Assembly: GCA_041394405.1 (NCBI GenBank)
Contig: JAWKIF010000006.1
Coordinates: 124,001-188,000 of the forward strand
Origin: Microthrix sp041394405
GTDB lineage: Bacteria; Actinomycetota; Acidimicrobiia; Acidimicrobiales; Microtrichaceae
Direction of reading: 5' to 3'
Length of the DNA: 64,000 bases
Below are positions 34,779-42,564 of this stretch, in pieces (position 1 is the stretch's first letter; each line of letters starts with the position of its first letter). The position numbers and the translations under genes are program-made. Under the pieces are notes generated by a model. That model was not told the origin of the DNA. It saw only the letters and a program-made list of their open reading frames with translations, and made no database searches.

Positions 34779-35942
34779 ATGGCCAACTGCGGGCCCGGGC
34801 CGCTGAGCAGGCGCCGGTTTCTCTGTGGCGTCGGCGCAGCGGTTGGGGGAGCGGTGGCCATCGGAGCGACGGCTGGCTGCGGCAGCGTGGCCCAGGTCGG
34901 CCCGTCGCTGCGCATCGCCAACTGGCCCGACTACATCGATGGCGGGGACGAGGGCACGGTGAAGCGCTTCCAGCGTCGGACCGGCATCGTCACCTCCTAC
35001 TCCGAGGAGATCTCCGACAACGAGCGGTACTTCTCCGAGATGGCGCCGCAGCTGTCTGCCGGCCAACGCATCGGCCCGGACCTGGTGGTGCTGACGGGGT
35101 GGATGGCGGGACGGATGATCGGGCTGGGATGGGCCGAGCCGCTTCCCTTGGCGTCCATCCCCAACGCCGTCAACCTGTCGCCCGAACTGGAGAGTCCCCC
35201 GTGGGACCCGCTCGGACGCTTCACCTTGCCGTGGCAATCGGGCATGGTCGTCATCGCCTACAACGCCGAGGCCACGGGCTTCGAGCTGGCCGGGGTGGAT
35301 GACCTCTTTGACGAGCGGCTGGCCGGCCGGGTGGGGATGCTGAAGGACTACCGCGACACCCTCGGGATCCTGGGCATCTCGGCGGGCATCGACCTGAGCA
35401 ACCCTCGGGTGAGCGCCTTCGATTCGGTGCTGGCACGGCTGGAGGACGCCACCCGGTCGGGCCACATCCGGACCTACACCGGCAACAAGAACGTCGAGCG
35501 GCTGGCCTTCGGCGAGCTGGACGCGTGCCTGGCGCGCTCGGGCGACGTGGCCCAGTTGGCTGCCGATCGACCGGAACTGAAGGTGGCGATGCCCGATGCC
35601 GGCACCGCAGCGATCTCCGACGTCATGGTGGTGCCCAAGGGGTCGCCCAACATCGATTCGGCGGCGCAGTGGATGGACTTTGTCTATAACCCCTCCAACG
35701 CCGCACGCGTGACCGAGTCGGTCCGATGCATCTCGCCGGTCTCGGGCGTGGCGGACCGCCTCCGAGCCATGGGGCCGGACGCTGCGAAGGTGGCGGACAA
35801 CCCGATGGTGGTGCCACAGGTCGGTTCGCGCAGCGGGCTCCAGACGTTCGGGGCCATGCCCAACGCCGAAGAGGTCCGCTTCGAGGAGCGCTTCGCAGCC
35901 GTGGTAGCGCTGGCCGAGGGGTCGTCCCGCGCTGGGGGCTGA
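34779..35942 (+). CDS. PotD-like Tat-exported substrate-binding lipoprotein (copy 2)
   Basis: A 387-residue tandem paralogue of the preceding gene, starting 5 nt after its stop (ATG 34779). The Tat motif is SRRRF (10-14) and the lipobox TAGC (Cys34). It conserves RIANWPDYID, DPLGRFTLPWQSGMVVIAYN, DDLFDERLAGRVGML and VVPKGSPN. Where copy 1 has a GWGGDV tryptophan in the presumed ligand pocket, copy 2 has ARSGDV. The two may therefore bind different ligands. Both copies retain the DPMV/NPMV...P block near the C-terminus. The permease and ATPase are not encoded within the following genes. Confidence 0.9.
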   Translation: MANCGPGPLSRRRFLCGVGAAVGGAVAIGATAGCGSVAQVGPSLRIANWPDYIDGGDEGTVKRFQRRTGIVTSYSEEISDNERYFSEMAPQLSAGQRIGPDLVVLTGWMAGRMIGLGWAEPLPLASIPNAVNLSPELESPPWDPLGRFTLPWQSGMVVIAYNAEATGFELAGVDDLFDERLAGRVGMLKDYRDTLGILGISAGIDLSNPRVSAFDSVLARLEDATRSGHIRTYTGNKNVERLAFGELDACLARSGDVAQLAADRPELKVAMPDAGTAAISDVMVVPKGSPNIDSAAQWMDFVYNPSNAARVTESVRCISPVSGVADRLRAMGPDAAKVADNPMVVPQVGSRSGLQTFGAMPNAEEVRFEERFAAVVALAEGSSRAGG

Positions 35943-36011
35943 GCGTGCCATCAGCGCCCCGAGGTGACGCTGAGGGGAACGTCGCCGCCATCCCTAGGAT
36001 GAACCCGAGCT

Positions 36012-37529
36012 ATGAGCGACGCGACCCCACCCCATCCCCAAGGCCCGCCGGCGGGCGACCTCCCCCCGTTGGGTGGATGGGCCGGCGGCCCGCCTCCCGG
36101 TGCGCTTCCGGCGTCTCCCCCCGTTGCCTCCACCCCTCAGCCGCCCACCGAGGTACCCCCCGCCTGGACCCCTCCGCCCGCCGAGGACGCGTCGGGAGGC
36201 CCGGGGAAGGGCGCGCTGATCGCGGCGATCGCCGCCGTGATCGCCGTCATCCTGCTGGCCGGCGGCCTGGCGATCGTGTTGGCGGACAGCCGCGACCAGC
36301 CTCGGGTGCAGGCGACGCCGGCCTCAACCACCGCTGCGCCCGCCACCACAGCGCCCGACGGCCTGGGCGACATCATCGGCGAGGACCCAGCGCCGGGCCC
36401 GTCAACGTCGGCGCCCTCCAGCACCGCACCTGCCGACCCGGACACCCAAACGGCCGACACCGAGGCCACCGTCGACGACATCGTGGCGTTCATCGAGACC
36501 ACCCGGGGAGCGAAGTTCACGACCCGGCCCGAGGTGCGCTTCGAGGACGACGCGAAGTTCGAAGAGGATCTGCTGGCCGACTTCGATGAGCAGCTCGACG
36601 AACTCGAACAGGACGAGGTGCTCTATCACGCACTCGGCCTGCTGCCTGCCGACACCAGCCTCGCCGACACCCTGAAGTCCGCCCTGGGCTTGGGTGTCGT
36701 GGGCTTCTACGACCCCGAGACCGACGAGATGGTCGTGCGGGGCACCACGCTGACCCCGTACGTGCGCACGGTGTTGGCCCACGAGCTGACCCACGCCTTC
36801 GACGACCAGCTGTTCAACCTGGACCGCCCCGAGCTGGACGACGCCGCCGACGAAACCGGCTACGGGTTCACGGTGCTCACCGAAGGCTCCGCCAGCTTCG
36901 TCGAGCGCGCCTATCGCGACCAGATGAGCCCGTCGGACCAGGCGAAGGCCTCGGCCGAGGAGCTGCAGGCGGGTTCGGACCCGGCCATCTTCGACATCCC
37001 GCTGGTCATCTTGACGTTGTTGACCGCGCCGTACAGCCAGGGGCTGGAGCTGGTGAAGTCGGTCGTGGACGACGGGGGAGTGAAGGCCATCCCCGACGCT
37101 TTTGGCACGCCCCCCACCACCTCCGAGGAGGCGATGTCCCCGGAGAAGTACGCCAGCGGCGAGGGCTCGGTGAAGGTGCCCAAGCCCAAGACCGACGGCG
37201 GCGCCGAGGAGGTTGATTCGGGCGTGTTCGGCCAGATTGGCTTCACGGCGCTGCTCACCAACGGGCTGGAGCTGGACGATCCGGCCGCGGGCACCGAAGG
37301 CTGGGCGGGTGACAGCTACACCACCTGGACCGACGAGAACGATCGGGCATGCGTGGCCATCGACACCAAGCTGGACAGCGCCGCCGATGCGGGCGACCTG
37401 GCCGAGGAGCTGGACAACTGGGCAGCGGGGGCGCCGGTGGAGGCCACCGTCACGACCAAGGGCGACACGGTGAACCTCAACAGCTGCGCCACCGAGGCCA
37501 GCTCCGGGGGCGCAGCCTCCGGCGTGTGA
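36012..37529 (+). CDS. Membrane-anchored zincin metallopeptidase, uncharacterised
   Basis: A 505-residue type II membrane protein. The N-terminal 65 residues are proline-rich and cytoplasmic, one membrane helix spans about 68-91, and a Thr/Ser/Pro stalk runs to about 150. The extracellular domain contains VLAHELTHAFDD, with HExxH at 257-261 and the glutamate of VLTEGSASFVER (about 292) as the likely third zinc ligand. The remainder is acidic with one C-terminal Cys pair. ATG at 36012. I do not recognise a named family. A housekeeping surface protease is a reasonable inference, but the substrate is unknown. Confidence 0.82.
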   Translation: MSDATPPHPQGPPAGDLPPLGGWAGGPPPGALPASPPVASTPQPPTEVPPAWTPPPAEDASGGPGKGALIAAIAAVIAVILLAGGLAIVLADSRDQPRVQATPASTTAAPATTAPDGLGDIIGEDPAPGPSTSAPSSTAPADPDTQTADTEATVDDIVAFIETTRGAKFTTRPEVRFEDDAKFEEDLLADFDEQLDELEQDEVLYHALGLLPADTSLADTLKSALGLGVVGFYDPETDEMVVRGTTLTPYVRTVLAHELTHAFDDQLFNLDRPELDDAADETGYGFTVLTEGSASFVERAYRDQMSPSDQAKASAEELQAGSDPAIFDIPLVILTLLTAPYSQGLELVKSVVDDGGVKAIPDAFGTPPTTSEEAMSPEKYASGEGSVKVPKPKTDGGAEEVDSGVFGQIGFTALLTNGLELDDPAAGTEGWAGDSYTTWTDENDRACVAIDTKLDSAADAGDLAEELDNWAAGAPVEATVTTKGDTVNLNSCATEASSGGAASGV

Positions 37530-37577
37530 GGTGATGATCGCTGGGTCGAACGAGCGCGCTGGTATCGTGTCGCCTCA

Positions 37578-38258
37578 ATGACATCGACGAAGCCGGCCGT
37601 GCGTGAAACGGCCGAGCCCCTGGGCCCGGAACACGTGACGGCCGAGGGAACGGGCAAGCGGCGGTTGTTGCCGCGGGCAGAACGGCGGGCACAAATCCTG
37701 TCGGCGGCGGCCTCGGCGTTCGCCGAGCGGGGCTACTCCGACACCTCGATGGACGAGGTCGCCAATCGGGCGGGGATCACCAAGCTGATCGTCTACCGCC
37801 ACTTCGGTTCCAAGGCCGAGCTGTACCAAGCGGTGCTGGAGTCGGTGTTCGGCCGCCTGGCCGAGGTGCTCATCGACCGTATCCCCGACATGGTGGGCCA
37901 GGGCGCAGTCCCCGGTGCGCTGATGTCGGTGGCCCGCGAGCAGCCCGATGCCATGCGCCTGCTGATGGTGCATTCCGCCCGAGAGCCCGAGTTCAGCGAG
38001 CTGTATCGCCGCTATGAGGCGGTCGCACAGTCGATCTCGGCCCTGGTGCTGAGCGACACCGGCGCCCGTGAGCTGGATCGGTGGCAGGCCCGCATGCTGG
38101 CCGAGTTCGTCACCGGTGGCATCTTGAACTGGGTGGACGACGGCGACCCGGCCCGCGACGAAGAGGTCGTCAAGCGCTTGTCGCAGGGCGCCCGAGGCAT
38201 GGCGTCGGCCTGGCGGGAACTGCCGCCCGAGCCCGCCGCCACATCCGATGAGTCCTGA
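37578..38258 (+). CDS. TetR-family transcriptional regulator
   Basis: A 226-residue repressor-type regulator. The N-terminal 30 residues are variable. The HTH domain (about 37-85) shows RRAQILSAAASAFAERGY, TSMDEVANRAGITKLIVYRHFGSKAELY, the TetR consensus. The C-terminal half is the ligand-binding helical domain (EPEFSELYRRYEAVAQSISALVL). The ATG at 37578 has no strong RBS. Its stop overlaps the start of the SDR gene by 11 nt, so it most likely regulates that gene. The ligand and operator are unknown. Confidence 0.93.
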   Translation: MTSTKPAVRETAEPLGPEHVTAEGTGKRRLLPRAERRAQILSAAASAFAERGYSDTSMDEVANRAGITKLIVYRHFGSKAELYQAVLESVFGRLAEVLIDRIPDMVGQGAVPGALMSVAREQPDAMRLLMVHSAREPEFSELYRRYEAVAQSISALVLSDTGARELDRWQARMLAEFVTGGILNWVDDGDPARDEEVVKRLSQGARGMASAWRELPPEPAATSDES

Positions 38259-39051
38259 CGCTCCGGAGGTGCGCTCCCCGCAGCGGCTGTTCGACCTGAG
38301 CGGCCGGGTGGTGGTGCTCACCGGCGCCTCGGCCGGATTGGGGCGGCGGTTCGCCGAGGTGGTGCATGCTGCCGGGGCATCCGTGGTGCTCGGTGCGCGC
38401 CGGACCGACCGCCTGGACGCACTGGCGGAGCGGCTCAACGGTGATGATGAGGGTCGGGTCGTGGCGCAGGCCTGCGACGTCACCGACGAGGCGTCCACCC
38501 AGGCGCTGATCGACCGTGCCGTCGCCGAGTTCGGCACCGTGGACGTGTTGGTGAACAACGCCGGCGTGGGTTCGCCCGAGCGGGCCATTCACGACACAAA
38601 CGCTCACGTCCGCTCCACGCTGGAGGTGAACCTGGTGGGGCTCTACACGCTGTCCCGCCAGGCCGCCGAGGTGATGCTGGCGGCGGGCTCGGGCAGCATC
38701 GTCAACGTGGCCTCGGTGCTGGGTCTGGTGGCCTCGGCGCCCATCCAGCAGGCGGCCTACTGCGCATCCAAGGGCGGCGTGGTCAACCTCACCCGCCAGC
38801 TGGGCTGCGAATGGGGGCGCAAGGGGGTGCGCGTGAATGCCATCGCCCCCGGGTGGTTCCACAGCGAGATGACCGCCGAGTCCATGTTCGAGGATCCCGC
38901 CGCCGCCGAGTTCCTGCAGCGCGAGACACCCATGGGCCGAACCGGCGAGCCCGACGAGTTGGATGGGGCGCTGCTGTTCCTCGCCTCCGACGCCTCCCGC
39001 TTCGTCACCGGCATCACCCTGCCGGTCGACGGCGGCTGGACGGCCAGGTAG
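38248..39051 (+). CDS. Short-chain dehydrogenase/reductase
   Basis: A 267-residue classical SDR using NAD(P)H. TGASAGLGRRFAE is the TGxxxGxG cofactor motif, NNAG is present (VNNAGVG), the catalytic Ser is in NVASVLG and the YxxxK pair in QAAYCASKGG. PGWFHSEMT follows the active site. LPVDGGWTAR is the family's C-terminal end. It resembles 3-oxoacyl-ACP reductase/gluconate-type SDRs; the substrate is not predictable. ATG at 38248, overlapping the TetR gene. Confidence 0.93.
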   Translation: MSPDAPEVRSPQRLFDLSGRVVVLTGASAGLGRRFAEVVHAAGASVVLGARRTDRLDALAERLNGDDEGRVVAQACDVTDEASTQALIDRAVAEFGTVDVLVNNAGVGSPERAIHDTNAHVRSTLEVNLVGLYTLSRQAAEVMLAAGSGSIVNVASVLGLVASAPIQQAAYCASKGGVVNLTRQLGCEWGRKGVRVNAIAPGWFHSEMTAESMFEDPAAAEFLQRETPMGRTGEPDELDGALLFLASDASRFVTGITLPVDGGWTAR

Positions 39052-39134
39052 CGGTACGGGACCTTGGGAACGATCTGCGGGTCGGCGGCGGGCGGAGCGG
39101 TGGTGTTGGTGTCAACTGTTCTGATTGCTGGCTG

Positions 39135-39311
39135 ATGATCCCCCTTGCCGTTATGCAAGCCCAGGCGAGTTCGCCGTGGGCTCCGACACCTGAGGAGGAC
39201 CGCACCATCGAGGCGGAGGTCTTGTTGATTGAACCTGCTCCTGACACTCTCCTCGTGCACCGGCTGGTGGCCGAGCTGAGCCAGGCGAAGCGCCAACCCC
39301 CGAGCACGTGA
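39135..39311 (+). CDS. Possible small ORF coupled to the next gene (58 aa)
   Basis: An open frame with ATG at 39135 whose TGA (39309-39311) overlaps the GTG start of the secreted protein at 39308 as GTGA. It encodes a short acidic sequence (PTPEEDRTIEAEVLLIEPAPDT) followed by a basic tail. It has no RBS and matches no family I know. The overlap suggests translational coupling, but a chance frame is equally possible. Confidence 0.3.
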   Translation: MIPLAVMQAQASSPWAPTPEEDRTIEAEVLLIEPAPDTLLVHRLVAELSQAKRQPPST

Positions 39312-40135
39312 CGTCATCCGACCCGAACGGCAACGTGCGGAAGGGTGCTCTTCCGGCGCCCTGGAAGCGGTCTTTGCTTGCGGCACTCGTTGCCATGGCG
39401 GTGGCAGGGTCGGTCCTGATGCTCGGTCGCGAGTCGGGTACGCCTCGCTTGTCCGCGACTGCCCCCTTGTCGACGACTGCTCTTCCGGTAACTACCGCTC
39501 CTGCGTCGACAACTGCTGGGGGTTTGGGGGCGTCCACGAACCGGCAACGGGGCTCATCTCAGCCCGCGAGGCCTCTTGAGGTCGAGTCGACCCCGGTGGC
39601 GGATCTGCCGACCTCCACCTCGGCAGCGCCCATGTCGCATGCGCTCGTCGAGTGGTCGCCGAATGGGCTTGCGTCGCTGCCATTCGGAACGCAGAAGAAC
39701 GATGCGATTGATGTCATGAGTGGCGAAATTGGGACCGCTCCGGATGCGTTCGAGAGCGCGGCTGATATCGGAAGGGCCACGGGTGCAAACTGTTCTCGTG
39801 CTTCCCGTGTTCGTTGGCGAGCCGCAGGTGTGGATCTAGAATTCGACGAGTCGGGGAGGCTGGCGGCCGTCACTGTTTCCCCTGCGCTCGGATCTACCGC
39901 TGCGGGTACTCCAAGCAATACCTTGGGCGACCTTCGGAGCGCGTTTGGGCAGGTGTCCCTGGAGTACTTCCCACCTGAAGAACCATCGGAGGGGGCCGAG
40001 GGTTCCTACCGGTGGACGATCCGGGGGGTTGACGCCACGGCATCGGGTTTCGTCGCCGGCGATGGCGATGAGGCGCGACTCGAGTCGATTTGGTTGGGAT
40101 CCGAACTGTTCGAAGGCGTGGAGTGCTACGAATGA
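39308..40135 (+). CDS. Secreted protein of an unrecognised 'LPFG' family (copy 1)
   Basis: A 275-residue exported or signal-anchored protein. Residues 21-40 are a hydrophobic segment after a basic stretch (PWKRSLLAALVAM). Residues 45-115 are a Thr/Ser/Pro-rich linker. The C-terminal domain starts WSPNGLASLPFGTQKNDAI and ends FEGVECYE; it contains two Cys that could form a disulfide (at about 164 and 273). The paralogue at 40620 shares the same domain: WSADGFELLPFG, TLGDLQSAF, a Y-P-P segment and FDGVECFE. No catalytic motif is seen. GTG start. Confidence 0.72.
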   Translation: MTSSDPNGNVRKGALPAPWKRSLLAALVAMAVAGSVLMLGRESGTPRLSATAPLSTTALPVTTAPASTTAGGLGASTNRQRGSSQPARPLEVESTPVADLPTSTSAAPMSHALVEWSPNGLASLPFGTQKNDAIDVMSGEIGTAPDAFESAADIGRATGANCSRASRVRWRAAGVDLEFDESGRLAAVTVSPALGSTAAGTPSNTLGDLRSAFGQVSLEYFPPEEPSEGAEGSYRWTIRGVDATASGFVAGDGDEARLESIWLGSELFEGVECYE

Positions 40136-40217
40136 ACCGGGTGTGCCGCACGATTCACCCAAAGCCAGGCGACATCTCAGCCAAGATGGGCCTTGGGTCT
40201 CGGCGACGTCACATGAG

Positions 40218-40289
40218 TGCTCCCGGCAGGATTCGAACCTGCGCACATGGCTCCGGAGGCCAATGCTCTATCCCCTGAGCTACGGGAGC
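40218..40289 (-). tRNA. tRNA-Arg(CCG)
   Basis: On the minus strand a 72-nt tRNA. The acceptor is GCTCCCG at its 5' end (position 40289 downward) paired with CGGGAGC, and the discriminator A is at 40218. The D arm is GCTCAGGGGATAGAGC. The anticodon loop is CTCCGGA with anticodon CCG, on a stem with one mismatch at its outer pair. The T arm is GCAGGTTCGAATCCTGC. No encoded CCA. It reads CGG codons, common in this genome. Confidence 0.95.
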
Positions 40290-40619
40290 GGGGTGCTGGG
40301 CCGGGGCCCGAGCGGAGCGTCACTCTAGTCCAGTAGACACGGCGTTCCGGCAACGATTGGGGCGGTTGGGTTTCGTGATTCCCGCCAAGGCTCACGCGCC
40401 GGGGAGCTAAGTTTCGGAACATGGTCGACGCCAGTGGAGGGGTGCTCCCGCCAGCCTCAGACTTCGTGCCAACAGCGACGCCCCGTCGTCTGGTGGCCGA
40501 AACGCTCCCACCGTCGCAACCATGACGATGATCGGTGATCACCCAACGAATCCCGCTGACTCAGGGATCGAATCGACGTCGGTTGGGTCGCCCGCTGGCC
40601 CGGTGGCCCAGCGGGGGAC
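40290..40619. other. 330-bp stretch between tRNA-Arg and the second 'LPFG' copy
   Basis: No supported gene. It contains a frame beginning ATG at 40522 whose Thr/Ser/Gly/Pro-rich product looks like the linker of the upstream secreted protein (DSGIESTSVGSPAGPVAQRG). That frame ends at 40641, inside the next feature, and lies in a different frame from the conserved domain that follows. There is no recognisable tRNA, repeat or terminator with a T-tract. It looks like the decayed 5' part of the second copy. Confidence 0.5.
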
Positions 40620-41138
40620 TTGGGTGCTCCTGACGGCGTAGCACAGGGTCCCAAGGAGTTGACGGTCCCCTTTGCGTGGTCGGCCGATGGCTTCGAACTG
40701 CTGCCGTTCGGATCGCGGCAGGACGAGGTTATCGGCGCGGTGTCAGAGGCCTTGGGAATACCACCTGACGAGGTGGAGGCGGTGACCATGTCGGAGTGTA
40801 CGCCGGGAACCAATGCTCGGTGGCAAGAACCAGACGTCTGGTTGAGTTTCGACACGTCCGGCCGGTTCGCCGCGGCGACGTTTCCGGCCGAGGCCGGAAC
40901 GACGGCCGATGGCGCGGTCAAAACCCTGGGGGACCTTCAGTCGGCGTTCCCAGGTCTATCCGTCGAGTATGTGCCCCCGAATCCAGACTGGGGGTACTAC
41001 GAGGCCTCCTACAACTGGTCGGTTGACGGAACGGAAGCCTCAGCGGCCGGCACGATCGAGCGCGATGGCCCCGACGCTCCGGTCGGACCCGTGAGGCTCA
41101 GTTCGAAACGGTTCGACGGGGTTGAGTGCTTCGAATAG
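40620..41138 (+). pseudogene. Second copy of the 'LPFG' domain gene, apparently 5'-degraded
   Basis: 172 codons encode the conserved domain (WSADGFELLPFGSRQDEVIGAV, TLGDLQSAF, EYVPPN, FDGVECFE). No signal peptide or membrane segment is in frame. The only starts are a TTG at 40620 and inner codons, and the in-frame region before it ends at a stop at 40557. A linker-like frame upstream is out of phase. I read this as a tandem duplicate whose export segment has been lost or frameshifted. A cytosolic, expressed short version cannot be excluded. Confidence 0.6.
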
Positions 41139-41195
41139 CACGGCGTTCCGGGAACAACTTCGGGCGGGCCACCGCCCGTCGGCCAGACTTGCGCC

Positions 41196-42497
41196 GTGTC
41201 CCCCAGCCCCACTTCGGCCGACCGTGCCCGACCCCTGCCCTGGCATCTGCTGCCCGACAACTCGACCGTCGATGGGGACGGGTCGTTGCTGATCGGTGGC
41301 TGCCGGCTGACCGACCTGGTCGAGCAGTTCGGCACCCCACTGTTCGTCTACGACGAGGACCACCTCCGCGCCCGGTTGCGCGAGGCCATGGAGGCCTTCG
41401 GCGGCCGGGTGGCCTATGCCACCAAGGCGTTCCTGTGCCGGGCCATGGCCCGCATTGCGCACGAGGAGGGGCTGATCCTGGACGTGGCCACCGGCGGTGA
41501 GTACGCGATCGCCCGCGCCGCCGGGGTGCCGGCGGAGTCGCTCGTGTTCCACGGCAACAACAAGTCGATCGGGGAGCTGGACGATGCGCTGCGTGACCGC
41601 GTCGGGCGGGTGGTGGTGGACAGCTTCGACGAGTTGGACCGCATCGAGGCGCTGGTCGGCCGCGGCGCCCCGGCGCCGCGGGTGCTCATCCGCATCAACC
41701 CCGGCATCGAGGTGCATACCCTCGACGAGGTGGCCACAGGCGTGCCCGATTCCAAGTTCGGCTTCCCGCTGGGCGCGGGGGACGCGGCCCGGGCGTTGGA
41801 GCGGGCGGGCGCCAGCGCTGCGATGGAGTTGGTGGGCACCCACGTGCATATCGGTAGCCAGGTGTTCTCGGCCGAGAACTTCGCCGATGCGCTGGTAACC
41901 CTGGGCCCCACGGTGCGCCAGTGGGGCTTGCCCGAGTTCGTGGTGGGCGGCGGCCTGGGGGTGCCGTACGTGGCGGGCGAGGAGGCACCCACCATTGCCC
42001 AATGGGCCGCCGGCATCCGGCGGGCATGTTCCGAGGTGGGCATCGAGGCGGCGGTGTCGGCCGAGCCGGGCCGTTCGATCGTGGCCGGAGCGGCCGTGAC
42101 GGCGTACCGGGTGGGCACGGTGAAGGACATCCCGGGCGTGCGCACCTACGTGGCGGTCGACGGTGGCATGTCGGACAATCCGCGCCCGGTGCTCTACGGC
42201 TCGGGGTACGAGACCTTCCTGCCCCGGGCGGTGACGGCCCCGAGGCCCCGCACCATCACCCTGGTGGGCAAGCACTGCGAATCCGGCGATCGCCTGGTGG
42301 TCGACGGCTCGGCGCCCGCGGATCTTGCCGTGGGCGACATCATCGCCACCCCGGTGACGGGGGCCTATGGGCACTCGATGGGCTCCAACTACAACAAGGT
42401 GTTTCGACCGCCGGTGGTGTTTGTGGCCGACGGCGAAGCCCGGTTGGTGGTGCGCCGGGAAACGGTGGAGGACCTGCTGGCCACCGACCTGGGCTGA
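41196..42497 (+). CDS. lysA: Diaminopimelate decarboxylase
   Basis: The last step of lysine synthesis: converts meso-diaminopimelate to L-lysine and CO2 in the cytosol, with PLP. Motifs: YATKAF (Schiff-base Lys77), HVHIGSQ, GGGLGVPY, EPGRSIV, and CESGD with the catalytic Cys of the partner subunit. C-terminal GAYGHSMGSNYNKVFRPP matches LysA (the DAP-specific variant). GTG at 41196. It is first in the core run lysA-hom-thrC, as in mycobacteria (Rv1293-Rv1295). No riboswitch-like leader is apparent. Confidence 0.96.
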   Translation: MSPSPTSADRARPLPWHLLPDNSTVDGDGSLLIGGCRLTDLVEQFGTPLFVYDEDHLRARLREAMEAFGGRVAYATKAFLCRAMARIAHEEGLILDVATGGEYAIARAAGVPAESLVFHGNNKSIGELDDALRDRVGRVVVDSFDELDRIEALVGRGAPAPRVLIRINPGIEVHTLDEVATGVPDSKFGFPLGAGDAARALERAGASAAMELVGTHVHIGSQVFSAENFADALVTLGPTVRQWGLPEFVVGGGLGVPYVAGEEAPTIAQWAAGIRRACSEVGIEAAVSAEPGRSIVAGAAVTAYRVGTVKDIPGVRTYVAVDGGMSDNPRPVLYGSGYETFLPRAVTAPRPRTITLVGKHCESGDRLVVDGSAPADLAVGDIIATPVTGAYGHSMGSNYNKVFRPPVVFVADGEARLVVRRETVEDLLATDLG

Positions 42498-42564
42498 CCG
42501 CCGCCGAGCAGGCGGCCCAAAGCCACTGTGGGCCCACCCCGGCCGCCCGGTAGCGTTAAACCTC

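Noticed and set aside
40218..40289. tRNA-Arg as an integration site for a mobile element
   Set aside because: No integrase or repeated tRNA 3' end seen within the window; the neighbouring duplication is explained by tandem gene copies.
42498..42564. Riboswitch or terminator between lysA and hom
   Set aside because: Only 67 nt with no stable hairpin plus T-tract and no conserved leader motif visible.
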